Below, in pieces: positions 49,818-62,025 of a DNA stretch of 64,000 nt. Position 1 is the first letter of the stretch; every line of letters starts with the position of its first letter. This stretch comes from Maricaulis virginensis (GTDB lineage: Bacteria > Pseudomonadota > Alphaproteobacteria > Caulobacterales > Maricaulaceae), in NCBI RefSeq assembly GCF_027922185.1, contig NZ_BSFE01000001.1, positions 186,001 through 250,000 of the forward strand, given 5' to 3'. The position numbers and the translations under genes are program-made. The notes beneath the pieces are model-generated. The model had not been told where the DNA came from and made no database searches. It saw only the letters and a list, made by a program, of their open reading frames with translations.

Positions 49818-51329
49818 ATGATTTCTGTTGATCGCATGCGCCGCCTTGGCGGTGTCTCGCTTCTGGCCCTGTCCACCGTGGCCGCCGCTTCCCTGGCGCT
49901 CCCGCTCGGTACGCCCGCCATGGCCCAGGAAACGGAAATCCGCCCGCCTTTCGCTGCCGCAGTGCCCGATGGCGCGCCGATGTCCTTCGCCGACCTGATC
50001 GAGACGGTAAGCCCGGCTGTCGTGACGATCCGCGCCAGCACGCCGCCGCGCGAGCGGGAGCCCGACATGTCCCCGGATCTCGAGCGCCTGCCGCCGCAAT
50101 TCCGCGAATTCTTCGAGCGGTTTGGCGATAACGGTCCCGCCATGCCGCGCGGACGCGAATCGCTGGGTTCGGGCTTCTTCATCGATGCCGAGGGCCACAT
50201 CGTCACCAATAACCACGTCGTCGCCGGCGCCGAGGAAATCACGGTCGGCCTGAGCGATGGCAGCGAATACGAGGCCCGCATTGTCGGCCTCGACGAACAG
50301 ACCGACCTGGCACTTCTGAAGGTCGAAGCCGATGTCGACTTCCCCTTCGTGACGCTTGAGGAAGACGCAAATTACCGCGTCGGCGACTGGGTTGTCGCTG
50401 TCGGCAATCCCTTCGGCCTGGGCGGTACGGCGACGGCCGGCATCATCTCCGCCATCGGCCGTCCGATCGGCAATGCGGCCTATAACGACTTCATCCAGGT
50501 CGACGCCCCGATCAATCGCGGCAATTCCGGCGGTCCGACCTTCGATCTCGCCGGCAATGTGATCGGCGTGAATTCGCAGATCTTCTCGCCGACCGGCGGC
50601 AATGTGGGTATCGGCTTCGCCATCCCCTCCGATGTCGCCGCCCGGATCGTCGAGCAGCTCAAGAGCGACGGCCGTGTCGCGCGCGGCTGGCTGGGCGTTT
50701 CGATCCAGAATGTCACCGACGATATTGCCGGCGCTATGGGCCTGGAAGAAGCGCGTGGCGCGATCGTCAGCTCCATCACGGCGGGCGGTCCGGCTGCCGA
50801 TGCCGGGTTCGAGCGTGAAGACGTCATCCTGGAAGTGAATGGCGAGCCCGTTGAAGGTTCGCGCGACCTCACCCGCCGGGTCGGATCGTTCGCCGCAGGC
50901 GAGGAAGTGCGCTTCCTTGTCATGCGCGATGGACGGGAGCGGACCCTGCGCGTGCGCCTCGGCGACCGTCCCAGCGAAACCGATCTCAACGCGATGCAGA
51001 ATGTCGGTCAGGCCGAAGCAGAGGAATCCTATTTCGGCATGACCCTCGTCCCGATGACGGACGAGGACCGCGAGCGTGCCGGGCTCGCGGGCAGCGATAA
51101 TGGCCTTGTGGTCACTGCGCTCGCGCGTGACTCCGAACCGGCCCGCAAGGGCATGACAACCGGTGACATCATTCTGGAAGCCGGCGGGTCGCCGGTCACG
51201 TCGCCCGACGAGTTCCGGGCTGCGGTGAGCCGCGCCCGTGAAGATGGCCGAACGGCCGTTCTGCTCCTGGTCGAGACGCGTGGCGGCCAACGCTATGTCG
51301 CGCTCGAGCTGGATGAAGAAGACGAATAG
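49818..51329 (+). CDS. degP: DegP/Do-family periplasmic serine protease
   Basis: The 503-residue protease has a signal peptide (cleavage near PAMA-QET), a trypsin-like domain with the triad His133 (TNNHVVAG), Asp163 (QTDLALL) and Ser237 (GNSGGPTF), and two PDZ domains (GWLGVSIQNV..., EEDGRTAVLLL at the end). It degrades or refolds damaged envelope proteins. The ATG at 49818 gives the signal peptide directly. It heads a cluster with an OmpR-type regulator 11 bp downstream and its kinase, as in other alphaproteobacteria, so this system probably responds to envelope stress. Confidence 0.93.
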   Translation: MISVDRMRRLGGVSLLALSTVAAASLALPLGTPAMAQETEIRPPFAAAVPDGAPMSFADLIETVSPAVVTIRASTPPREREPDMSPDLERLPPQFREFFERFGDNGPAMPRGRESLGSGFFIDAEGHIVTNNHVVAGAEEITVGLSDGSEYEARIVGLDEQTDLALLKVEADVDFPFVTLEEDANYRVGDWVVAVGNPFGLGGTATAGIISAIGRPIGNAAYNDFIQVDAPINRGNSGGPTFDLAGNVIGVNSQIFSPTGGNVGIGFAIPSDVAARIVEQLKSDGRVARGWLGVSIQNVTDDIAGAMGLEEARGAIVSSITAGGPAADAGFEREDVILEVNGEPVEGSRDLTRRVGSFAAGEEVRFLVMRDGRERTLRVRLGDRPSETDLNAMQNVGQAEAEESYFGMTLVPMTDEDRERAGLAGSDNGLVVTALARDSEPARKGMTTGDIILEAGGSPVTSPDEFRAAVSRAREDGRTAVLLLVETRGGQRYVALELDEEDE

Positions 51330-51340
51330 GAGAGACCGGG

Positions 51341-52012
51341 GTGCGCATCCTGATAGTCGAAGACGATCGCGAGGCCGCGAGCTATATCCGCAAGGGCCTG
51401 CGCGAGAGCGGCCATGTGGCCGACCACGCCGGTGACGGCGAAGAGGGCCTGGAAATGGCCCGCGCCGCGGACTACGACGTGCTCGTCGTCGACCGCATGA
51501 TGCCGCGCATGGACGGCCTCTCCATGGTTGAAACCCTGCGCGGGGAAGAGGATCGCACGCCGGTCCTCATCCTCTCCGCCCTCGGCGAGGTCGATGACCG
51601 CGTCGAAGGCCTCAAGGCCGGTGGCGACGACTATCTGGTCAAGCCCTACGCCTTTGCCGAACTTCTGGCCCGCGTCGAGGCACTCGCCCGGCGCCGGGAC
51701 CCGGAGACCGTCCGCACCAAGCTGGTTGTGGGCGATCTGGAGATGGATCTCCTCGCCCGCACGGTTGTCCGGGACGGCGAGGAAATCCTGCTTCAGCCGC
51801 GGGAATTCCGCCTGCTGGAATTCCTCATGAAGCATTCCGGTCAGGTGGTGACACGCACCATGCTGCTGGAAAAAGTCTGGGACTATCACTTCGACCCCCA
51901 GACCAATGTGATCGACGTGCACATTTCACGACTGCGCTCGAAGATCGACAAACCCTTCCCGCGGGCGCTTCTGCACACCGTGCGAGGGGCCGGCTACCGC
52001 CTCCAGGCCTGA
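51341..52012 (+). CDS. OmpR-family response regulator (degP cluster)
   Basis: The 223-residue regulator begins with GTG (VRILIVEDDRE). The receiver has Asp51 (VLVVDRMMPRMDG) and Lys in YLVKPYAF; the winged helix has LQPREFRLLEFLMKHSGQVV and TNVIDVHISRLRSKID. GAGAGACC lies upstream. It follows degP by 11 bp and precedes its kinase by six bases. CpxR-like control of degP is plausible but not shown by the sequence. Confidence 0.92.
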   Translation: MRILIVEDDREAASYIRKGLRESGHVADHAGDGEEGLEMARAADYDVLVVDRMMPRMDGLSMVETLRGEEDRTPVLILSALGEVDDRVEGLKAGGDDYLVKPYAFAELLARVEALARRRDPETVRTKLVVGDLEMDLLARTVVRDGEEILLQPREFRLLEFLMKHSGQVVTRTMLLEKVWDYHFDPQTNVIDVHISRLRSKIDKPFPRALLHTVRGAGYRLQA

Positions 52013-52018
52013 TCGGGC

Positions 52019-53449
52019 GTGACCCAGCGCAGAGCCGCCTTTCTCAGGACGACAGCGTTCCGGCAGACCCTCCTGTCGGCAGCGCTGTTCGCCCTGTCCA
52101 GCTTCGTCATCCTGGGCTTCGTCTATGCGGCCTCGGCCGGCATGGTCGTGCGCCGGGCAGACGCGGTTGTGAACGACGAGGTTCAGGTCCTCAACGACCG
52201 GTTCCAGTCCGGCGGCATCGACAATATCCGCCTCTATATTCTCCAGCGCACGGTGGGCGGTGGCGATTATCTCTACCTGCTCATCCATCCGTCGGGGCGG
52301 ACCCTCGGCAATCTGAGCTTCCTGCCCGAAGTCCAGCCGGACGAGGAGGGCCGGGTCCAGTTCACTTACCGCCGGCCTCCCGCGGGCGGTGTGGATGACG
52401 ACAACGAGAAGGAAGACCGGATTGTCCGCGGCCAGATCGTGGAACTCCCGTCCGGTTATCGCCTGTTTGTCGGCCTGGATGTCGACGACGAGACGCGCCT
52501 GATCTCGCGCATGCTCAACACGATCCTGGCGGCCTCCGCCCTGGCGCTGGCGCTGGGCGTGGCAGCGGGTATCTTCGTCAGCCGCCGTTTCGTGCGCCGT
52601 CTGGACAAGATCAACAATGTCGCCCGCCGGGTGCGGGCCGGTGACCTGCAGCCGCGGGCGCCGCGGAATTATACCGGCGACGAGCTCGACGAGCTGTCCG
52701 AGAATTTCAACAACATGCTCGACCGGGTCGAGGCACTGATGCACCGCATGCGCCACACCGGCGACAGTATCGCCCACGATCTGCGTACGCCGCTGACGCG
52801 TATGCGCAACCGGCTCGACGAGGCTCTGCGCGACGACGGCGATCTCGATGCCCGCGAACAGGCGCTCGAGCGGGCCGTGGCCGATACCGACGAATTGCTG
52901 GGCATCTTCAATGCCATCCTGTCCCTGTCGCGCCTGGAAGCCGGTGAGAGCCGGGCCTCGATCGTGCGCCTCGACCCGGCCGAGATCGCCGCAGATATGG
53001 CCGAGCTGTACGAGCCGGTTTGCGAGGATGACGGCCTGTCCTTTGCCAGCGAGATCCAGCCGGGCCTGGCCATGCTGGGCGATCGCGGTCTGCTGTCACA
53101 GGCGCTCGCCAATATTCTCGACAATGCCGTCAAGTACACGCCGGCCGGCGGGGCCGTGACCCTGCGGCTGCGCGAGACGGGCGAGGGCATGATCGAGTTC
53201 TCCGTGACCGATACAGGCCCCGGTATTCCCGATGTCGACCGCGAACGCGTGGTGCAGCGCTTTGTGCGTCTGGACAATTCGCGCTCCCAGCCGGGCTCTG
53301 GCCTGGGTCTGTCGTTGGTCCAGGCGATTGCCGATGTCCACAATGGCCGCTTCGAACTGAATGAAGGCCCGGGCGTTGTGGCGGGCGGTCATGGACCGGG
53401 GCTGCGGGCATCGCTCTGCTTTCCCAAGGCACCGCGGGAAGCCGGATAA
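52019..53449 (+). CDS. Sensor histidine kinase (degP cluster)
   Basis: The 476-residue kinase starts with GTG and has two membrane helices (about 17-42 and 162-188), a periplasmic loop with PAS-like strands, a HAMP domain (FVRRLDKINNVARRVRAGD), His253 in DSIAHDLRTPLTRM and a HATPase_c domain (NILDNAVKYTPAGG, GSGLGLSLVQAI). The HDLRTPLTR H-box is typical of EnvZ/CpxA-type kinases that work with OmpR-type regulators. It lies six bases after its regulator gene. Confidence 0.92.
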   Translation: MTQRRAAFLRTTAFRQTLLSAALFALSSFVILGFVYAASAGMVVRRADAVVNDEVQVLNDRFQSGGIDNIRLYILQRTVGGGDYLYLLIHPSGRTLGNLSFLPEVQPDEEGRVQFTYRRPPAGGVDDDNEKEDRIVRGQIVELPSGYRLFVGLDVDDETRLISRMLNTILAASALALALGVAAGIFVSRRFVRRLDKINNVARRVRAGDLQPRAPRNYTGDELDELSENFNNMLDRVEALMHRMRHTGDSIAHDLRTPLTRMRNRLDEALRDDGDLDAREQALERAVADTDELLGIFNAILSLSRLEAGESRASIVRLDPAEIAADMAELYEPVCEDDGLSFASEIQPGLAMLGDRGLLSQALANILDNAVKYTPAGGAVTLRLRETGEGMIEFSVTDTGPGIPDVDRERVVQRFVRLDNSRSQPGSGLGLSLVQAIADVHNGRFELNEGPGVVAGGHGPGLRASLCFPKAPREAG

Positions 53450-53506
53450 TCCGGTAACGCAAAGCAGGACTTCACCTTCAGTGCGGATCGCGCCAGTTTG
53501 CCTGTG

Positions 53507-56380
53507 ATGACACACACGGCCCCCATTCTCGACGCAGGGCGCAGGCCCCTGCCAGGCGGCAAGCCCGGACGGTGTGTCCATGTGTTCGAGGCACTTCCCG
53601 ACGCCGTCCGTTCGCGCGTTGCACCCGCCCAGGCCTTTCTGGATACGGTTTTCGACGCTGCGCCCTATCTGGCGCGCCTGGCCCAGCGGCGTCCGGCGAC
53701 ACTGGCCGCGTGCGCGGTCGAGCCGCCGGAAAGCCTGATCGATCATGCGATCGACAATGCCCGTATTGCCGGTGAAGCCGCGCCGGATGCCGATGCGCTC
53801 GACCGGGCGCTGCGCCAGGCCAAGGCCGACTCCCATCTGGTGATCGGGCTGGCGGATCTGGCCGGCATCTGGTCAGTCGAGCAGGTGACCGCGGCAATGA
53901 CCCGCTTTGCGGATGCGGCCGTCGCGGGTGCCCTGGCGGGGCATGTCCGGCTGCTGGCCGGGCAGGGGCGGGCCTTTCCGCCGGAAGCCGCCGGCAACCC
54001 GCTTCCCGGCCTCTTCGTGCTGGCGTTGGGCAAGATGGGCACCGGCGATCTGAACTACTCCTCCGACATCGACCTGGTCGTGCTCTACGACGCCGATGCG
54101 CTGGTGCTGCCGGAGGATCAGGAACCGCGCAAGCGCCTGCCACGCCTCGTCCAGGCCGTGGTGCGCACGCTGCAGGAAATCACCGCTGACGGCTATGTCT
54201 TCCGCGTCGATCTGCGCCTGCGGCCGGACCCGGGGGCCACGCCGGTGGTGATCTCGACCGAAGCGGCGCTGAACTATTACGAGAGCCTCGGCCAGACCTG
54301 GGAGCGGGCCGCCTGGATCAAGGCGCGCGCCTGTGCCGGCGATTTCGCGGCGGCGGAGACCTTTCTGCGCTTCATGCAGCCCTTCATCTGGCGCCGCTCG
54401 CTGGACTTCGCCGCCGTCGACGATATCCGCGGCCTTGCCCGCCAGATCCAGACCGTCGGCCGCCGGGCCGAGGTGCGGCCTGCCGGGCATGACCTCAAGC
54501 TCGGGCGCGGCGGGATCCGCGAGATCGAGTTCTACGCCCAGATCCCGCAGCTCGTATTCGGCGGGCGCAACGAGGCGCTGCGCCTGCCCGCAACACTGGA
54601 TGCCCTGCGGGCGCTGTGCGAGGCCGATGTGGTCGAGGCCGACGTGGTCGACACCCTGACCGCCGACTATCGCCGTCTTCGCGCGTGGGAGCACCGCGTG
54701 CAGATGCGCCAGGACGAAGCCAGCCAGACCCTGCCCGAAAGCGATGCGGATCGTGCCGCCATCGCTGCCATGGCCGGGTATGACGACCTGACGGCCTTCG
54801 ACGGTGCGGTGGAGGCCTGCCTGCGGCGTGTGCACGGGCATTTTTCCGACCAGTTCGAGGATGACGAGCCGCTGGCATCGGAAGCCGGATCGCTGATCCT
54901 GACCGGTGTCGAGCCGACGCCGGACACGCTCGCCACGCTCGACCGGCTGGGCTTCGCCGAGCCCGAGGCGGTCTGGAAGCGTCTCAATGGCTGGGCCGCC
55001 GGACGCGTGCGCGCCGTTCGCACGGCGCGGGCGCGTTCGCTCTTTGCCCGGATTGCACCGCAGCTTGTCGACCGCATGGCCGCGACCGGGGAGCCGGACG
55101 CGGCGCTGGTCCGGTTTGCGGGCTTCTTCGAAAACCTGCCCATGGGGGTACAGCCGCTCTCCCTGTTGTCGAACGAGCCGGGACTGGCGGCCGATCTTGT
55201 ATCGATCATCACGCTGGCGCCGCGCATGGCGACCGACCTGGCCCGCCGGCCCAACCTGCTCGACGCCATGCTCGACCGGCGTTTCACGGCACCGCTGGCA
55301 GACGAGGGGCCCGACGCCTTCGGCACGCTGCTGTCGGAGGCGCTGGCGCGGGCCGGAGACTATGAGGAGGCCCTGAACACGGCGCGCCGCCTGGTGCGCG
55401 AGGAACGCTTCCGGATCGGCGCCCAGGTCCTGCGGGGAACGGTCAGTGCCGAACAGGCCGGTGCCGCCTTCTCGTCGATGGCGGAAATCTCCCTGGCCGC
55501 GATGGCACAGGCGGCGCAGGCGGAAACCGAGCGCCGTTTCGGCACGATGCCGGGCACATTCGTGGTTCTGGGCATGGGCAAGCTGGGCGGCCGCGAACTC
55601 GCCTCGGACAGCGATCTGGACATCATGATCGTCTATGAGGGCGAGGGCGATGCCCAGTCCTGGTTCGGCCGTTTCGCCCAGCGTCTGATCTCGGCGCTTT
55701 CGGCGCCGACCGAAGAGGGCGAGCTGTTCGAGGTCGACATGCAGTTGCGGCCGTCGGGCAAGGCCGGGCCGGTTGCCGTCAGTGTCGCGCGTTTCGAGAC
55801 CTATTATCCCGGCGAGGCCTGGACCTGGGAGATGATGGCGCTGACCCGGGCGCGGGTCGTCACGGGTGACACGGCCCTGTCCGGGCGGGTGAGTGCGGCC
55901 ATGCGCGATGCGCTGACCCGGCCGCGCGACGGCCGGGGTGTGCGTGAGGATGCGCTGGCCATGCGCAAACGCCTGGAGGAGGCCAAGCCGGCGCGCGGCC
56001 CCTGGGATCTCAAGGCGCGGGCGGGCGGCATCCAGGATATCGAATTCATCGCCCAGACCCTGCAGCTGGCCCATGCGTCGAAAAAGGACGTGCTGCGGCC
56101 GTCGACCCGGGCCGCGCTGGCGGCGCTGGCGGATTGCGGCGTGCTGCCGGTCGAGGATGCGGAATTTCTCACCGCGTCGCTGGATCTCTATCTCGGACTG
56201 CTGCAGCTGATGAGAAGTGCGCACGGGTCCGGTTTCGATCCGTCTGCTGCGAGTGCCGGCTTTGCCGAACGCTTCGCCGGGCTGGCCGGTGTGGGCAGTC
56301 TGCCGGAACTCGAAACCGCGCTCGATGCGCGGGCGGGGCGGGTGCGGAAGTGTTTCCGCCGCCATGTCGGAAAAATCTGA
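53507..56380 (+). CDS. glnE: Bifunctional glutamine synthetase adenylyltransferase/deadenylase
   Basis: The 957-residue enzyme has two nucleotidyltransferase domains, each followed by a regulatory helical region. The first shows GKMGTGDLNYSSDIDLVVLYD and RPDPGATPVV, the second GKLGGRELASDSDLDIMIVYE and LRPSGKAGPV. The duplicated D-x-D sites identify GlnE, which adds or removes AMP on glutamine synthetase under PII control. ATG 53507 is preferred to GTG/TTG codons just upstream. It follows the degP two-component genes in the same direction, an order common in alphaproteobacteria, though function differs. Confidence 0.95.
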   Translation: MTHTAPILDAGRRPLPGGKPGRCVHVFEALPDAVRSRVAPAQAFLDTVFDAAPYLARLAQRRPATLAACAVEPPESLIDHAIDNARIAGEAAPDADALDRALRQAKADSHLVIGLADLAGIWSVEQVTAAMTRFADAAVAGALAGHVRLLAGQGRAFPPEAAGNPLPGLFVLALGKMGTGDLNYSSDIDLVVLYDADALVLPEDQEPRKRLPRLVQAVVRTLQEITADGYVFRVDLRLRPDPGATPVVISTEAALNYYESLGQTWERAAWIKARACAGDFAAAETFLRFMQPFIWRRSLDFAAVDDIRGLARQIQTVGRRAEVRPAGHDLKLGRGGIREIEFYAQIPQLVFGGRNEALRLPATLDALRALCEADVVEADVVDTLTADYRRLRAWEHRVQMRQDEASQTLPESDADRAAIAAMAGYDDLTAFDGAVEACLRRVHGHFSDQFEDDEPLASEAGSLILTGVEPTPDTLATLDRLGFAEPEAVWKRLNGWAAGRVRAVRTARARSLFARIAPQLVDRMAATGEPDAALVRFAGFFENLPMGVQPLSLLSNEPGLAADLVSIITLAPRMATDLARRPNLLDAMLDRRFTAPLADEGPDAFGTLLSEALARAGDYEEALNTARRLVREERFRIGAQVLRGTVSAEQAGAAFSSMAEISLAAMAQAAQAETERRFGTMPGTFVVLGMGKLGGRELASDSDLDIMIVYEGEGDAQSWFGRFAQRLISALSAPTEEGELFEVDMQLRPSGKAGPVAVSVARFETYYPGEAWTWEMMALTRARVVTGDTALSGRVSAAMRDALTRPRDGRGVREDALAMRKRLEEAKPARGPWDLKARAGGIQDIEFIAQTLQLAHASKKDVLRPSTRAALAALADCGVLPVEDAEFLTASLDLYLGLLQLMRSAHGSGFDPSAASAGFAERFAGLAGVGSLPELETALDARAGRVRKCFRRHVGKI

Positions 56381-56457
56381 CGACGGGCCCGCGACGGAAT
56401 TTCCGGCCACCGGCGTTGAAGGGTCAGCGAGGTGATCAAGGACAAGGAAATTCTGTC

Positions 56458-57012
56458 ATGAAACACACCAAGATGATCGTTCTGCTCGCCGGTTCGACCC
56501 TGATGCTGGCCGGTGCTGCGGCCGAGGCTGCCGGTCCCGGCGGCATGCGCGGGCATGGCGGCGGCCGCGATGGCGGTCATGGCCATGCCATGATGGTGCT
56601 GCGCGCAGCGGACGCCAATGGCGACAATTCCATCACACAGGCCGAAGTGGACAGCCTGCAGGCGGAAATGTTCGCCTGGATGGATCGCAATTCCGACGGC
56701 TATCTCGACGAGGCCGACCAGTCGCCCGTCCATGCCCGCATGCGTGCGATCCGGGCTGAGGAACGCGCCGAGCGGGCCGGAGACGGCGAAGGCCGCCGCT
56801 GGGGCCGCCGGGGCGGTGGTTCCGAAGGCGGCCCGCGCCATATGCGCGCCGATGCCGACGAGGATGGCCGTATCTCCCGCGCCGAATTCCTGGAACGCGA
56901 GAACCGCCTGTTCAACCGTCTCGATAGCGACGAAGACGGTGTCGTGACGCCGGCAGAGCTGGACGCTTCGGTCGAGCGCCGTCAGGATCGCCGCTTCTGG
57001 TGGCGCGACTAA
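56458..57012 (+). CDS. Exported EF-hand protein
   Basis: The 184-residue protein has a signal peptide (LLAGSTLMLAGAAAEA-AG), a Gly/His-rich linker (GMRGHGGGRDGGHGHAM) and four EF-hand loops: DANGDNSITQAE, DRNSDGYLDEAD, DADEDGRISRAE and DSDEDGVVTPAE, with the Asp positions 1, 3 and 5 kept. It should bind calcium in the periplasm; the His-rich linker could bind another metal. AAGGA precedes the ATG. It sits 11 bp upstream of an ECF sigma factor gene and is the first gene of that apparent operon. Confidence 0.9.
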   Translation: MKHTKMIVLLAGSTLMLAGAAAEAAGPGGMRGHGGGRDGGHGHAMMVLRAADANGDNSITQAEVDSLQAEMFAWMDRNSDGYLDEADQSPVHARMRAIRAEERAERAGDGEGRRWGRRGGGSEGGPRHMRADADEDGRISRAEFLERENRLFNRLDSDEDGVVTPAELDASVERRQDRRFWWRD

Positions 57013-57023
57013 GCGCCATCGCG

Positions 57024-57695
57024 ATGTTTGACGGGCGCGGCATGGGCGACGACACGGCGGCTGGAGAAAGCCTGGTTTCAGGCCGTGTCCGCGATCCGGC
57101 CGGCGAACCGGACGATGCGGACCTGATCGTCCGCGTCGGCCGCGGTGACCGGTCGGCCGCCCGCCTGCTCATGTTGCGCAACCTGCCGCGTGTTCTCGGC
57201 CTGGCTCGTCGCATGCTGAATGACGAGATGGAGGCCGAGGATATCGCGCAGGAGACCTTCATACGGGTCTGGAAAGCCGCGCCGCGCTGGCAGGCCGGTT
57301 CGGCCCAGGTCTCCACCTGGATGTGCCGCATAGCCATCAATCTCTGCTATGACCGGTTGCGCCGGCGGCGCGAGGTGCTGACCGACACGCCGCCGGAACA
57401 GATCGACGGTGCGCCGGACGCCGAGACCGCGATGACCCGTGCGCAAAGTGGCGACCGGATAGCGGCCGCGATGGCGCAATTGCCCGACCGGCAACGCCAG
57501 GCGCTCGAGCTCGTCCATTTCCAGGAGATGAGCAATATCGACGCGGCGGACATCATGTCGGTCTCTGTCGAGGCGATGGAATCCCTGCTGGCCCGCGGCC
57601 GGCGCAAACTGAAGGCCATTCTGACCGGGGATGCCCCGGACCTGATGGCCAGCTATACAGGGCAGAGAGATGCCCGCTACGGTGCAACGCAATGA
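57024..57695 (+). CDS. ECF-type sigma-70 factor
   Basis: The 223-residue protein has a region 2 (LGLARRMLNDEMEAEDIAQETFIRVWKAAP, with WMCRIAINLCYDRLRRRR) and a region 4 (LPDRQRQALELVHFQEMSNIDAADIMSVSVEAMESLLARGRRKLK), with no region 1 or 3, as in ECF factors. The first 30 residues are variable; ATG codons at 57024 or 57042 are both possible. It lies between the EF-hand gene and an overlapping membrane anti-sigma-like gene, so the signal is probably sensed in the envelope. Confidence 0.9.
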   Translation: MFDGRGMGDDTAAGESLVSGRVRDPAGEPDDADLIVRVGRGDRSAARLLMLRNLPRVLGLARRMLNDEMEAEDIAQETFIRVWKAAPRWQAGSAQVSTWMCRIAINLCYDRLRRRREVLTDTPPEQIDGAPDAETAMTRAQSGDRIAAAMAQLPDRQRQALELVHFQEMSNIDAADIMSVSVEAMESLLARGRRKLKAILTGDAPDLMASYTGQRDARYGATQ

Positions 57696-58105
57696 CCGAA
57701 GAACGCTTTATCCAGATCGTGGAGGCCTACGGCGCCAATCCGGCCCGCTGGCCCGAGACTGAACGCGCGGCCGCCATGGCCTTTGCGGATGCGTATCCGG
57801 ATGTCGCCGATGCCGCCCTGCAGGCCGAGGCTCTGCTGGATGACTGGCTTGGCCGGCCCGACGCTCAACCCTCCGAACTGCTCGAACGCCGGATCCTTAA
57901 CCGCTTTCCGGCGCCGGTGGCCGCGCCTGTGCGCTGGCAGATCCCGGCTGCCGCTGCGGCCGCCCTGCTGGTGGGCGCCTTCATCGGCTTTGCCAGTGGC
58001 GCGCTCACGGTCACGGAACCCTTGACCCCGACGCTGTATGCCGCCGCGGATGCCTATGCCGGTCTGGATGAAGACTGGATCACCTGGCTGGGAGATGACG
58101 TTTGA
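57692..58105 (+). CDS. Probable membrane anti-sigma factor
   Basis: The 137-residue protein has a cytoplasmic N-terminal half rich in Glu and Trp (YGANPARWPETERAAAMAFAD), one membrane helix (about 88-108; AAAAALLVGAFIGFASGAL) and a short periplasmic tail. Start overlaps the ECF stop (ATGA) and stop overlaps the next start, a classic sigma/anti-sigma arrangement. No ZAS metal motif (HxxxCxxC) is present. The anti-sigma role is inferred from position and topology. Confidence 0.7.
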   Translation: MTEERFIQIVEAYGANPARWPETERAAAMAFADAYPDVADAALQAEALLDDWLGRPDAQPSELLERRILNRFPAPVAAPVRWQIPAAAAAALLVGAFIGFASGALTVTEPLTPTLYAAADAYAGLDEDWITWLGDDV

Positions 58106-58668
58106 AACCGTCCACACCCTGGATCGCCGCCCTTCTGGTCTCGGTTCTCGCCAATGGCGTGCTGGCCGGCTTCCTCCTGCACCGCACGACGGAAGGCCCG
58201 GACTGGCGGCAGGCGGAAGACGAAGACCGCGGGCGGGGTGAGCGCCGGCATCACGATTCCCGCCGCGCAGGCTTTGACATGCGCGATATGCTGTTCGCCC
58301 TGCCCGGCGAGGCCCGCGAGGAGGCGCGTCAGCGCGCGCGCGACAATATCGACGAGATCCGGGCCCTGTTCGCCCAGAGCCGCCAGGCCCGGGAGGATTT
58401 CGAAACCGCGGTACGCGCGGAAACCTTCGACCGTGATGCCGCTGCCGATGCCCTGGAGCGTCTGCGCGCCTCGCGCGAGGCGCTGGAGCTGGGGCTTCAG
58501 GATGTCATGCTCGATCTCATGTCCGAGCTCGATGCAGAGACCCGGACGGGCATGCTCGAGGCGACCCGGGAGCGGGATGGTAACGGGTATCGCCGCCATC
58601 GTGACGACCGGGGTGAAGGTCCGCAAGGGGATCGCCCGCCGCCGCCCGACGGCCCGCGTCCGGATTAG
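58102..58668 (+). CDS. Periplasmic metal-sensor-like protein (Spy/CnrX type)
   Basis: The 188-residue protein has an N-terminal signal-anchor (WIAALLVSVLANGVLAGFLL), then a charged helical body with long helices (REEARQRARDNIDEIRALF and ASREALELGLQDVMLDLMSEL), the layout of the periplasmic heavy-metal sensor / CpxP-Spy-like family. A Pro/Asp/Arg-rich tail follows. It begins with TTG, unusual here, placed inside the upstream TGA overlap with GGGAG seven bases before. Next to an anti-sigma-like gene it recalls CnrYXH. The metal and the actual sensing role are unproven. Confidence 0.72.
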   Translation: MKPSTPWIAALLVSVLANGVLAGFLLHRTTEGPDWRQAEDEDRGRGERRHHDSRRAGFDMRDMLFALPGEAREEARQRARDNIDEIRALFAQSRQAREDFETAVRAETFDRDAAADALERLRASREALELGLQDVMLDLMSELDAETRTGMLEATRERDGNGYRRHRDDRGEGPQGDRPPPPDGPRPD

Positions 58669-58695
58669 GCCGCCAGCCCGGGCACAGCGCCTTCG

Positions 58696-61392
<2,697 letters not shown>

Positions 61393-61442
61393 GGCCTCAA
61401 ACTAGGGTGTGTCGGCCTGTGCTGTCGACACCGGGCTTGGCG

Positions 61443-62003
61443 TCACGAGCCGGTCTGCGCCGGCTTCGTCGCTTCGTTTTCCCCACCCTCGTCCTTGGCG
61501 GCCGCTTTCTGGCGGCTCTTGCGTCTTTCCGGCCCCTTGTAGGTCGACTTGTCCGGATCGTTCCGGCGCCGGTCGGGGCCGAAATAATGGCGGTTCCGGA
61601 TGAAGGGGCGGGGCTCGTTGATCACCGCCGCGATCTTGGAGAACATCTCCTTCGCGGTAATCGGCTTGCAGCAGAACTCCGTCACACCGGCATCGCGGGC
61701 CGCCATGACCTTGGAGCGCTCGGAATAGGCGCTCAACATGATGATGGGCACCAGCGGATTGGGGCTGTCGTCCGCCGTGCGCACCAGGCGCACGAAGTCC
61801 AGCCCGTCCAGAATGTCCATCTGGTAGTCGGTGATGATGATGTCGATCGAGTCCGAACGCACCATGTCGAAGGCTTCCGCCGGGTCGCGCGACTCGTAGA
61901 TCTGCTTGATCCCGAAACCGTGCAGAATCGTCCGCAGGATGGTCAGCATGTAGGTGTTGTCGTCGACGATAAGCGTCCTGACGCGGCTGAAATCTGCGGC
62001 CAT
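61443..62003 (-). CDS. CheY-like response regulator with C-terminal basic tail
   Basis: The 186-residue protein has a receiver domain with Asp14/Asp15, phospho-acceptor Asp59 (IIITDYQMDILDG) and Lys in FCCKPIT. The remainder reads PRPFIRNRHYFGPDRRR, a linker motif common to a group of alphaproteobacterial single-domain regulators, and ends in a Lys/Glu-rich tail. No DNA-binding domain is present, so it acts by protein contact. It is 22 bp after the EAL gene and 50 bp before the PleC-type kinase gene on the same strand, suggesting one operon. It is not DivK-like in its C-terminus. Confidence 0.85.
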   Translation of the reverse strand: MAADFSRVRTLIVDDNTYMLTILRTILHGFGIKQIYESRDPAEAFDMVRSDSIDIIITDYQMDILDGLDFVRLVRTADDSPNPLVPIIMLSAYSERSKVMAARDAGVTEFCCKPITAKEMFSKIAAVINEPRPFIRNRHYFGPDRRRNDPDKSTYKGPERRKSRQKAAAKDEGGENEATKPAQTGS

Positions 62004-62025
62004 GGCTGCGGTCTCGTGGTTTGGC

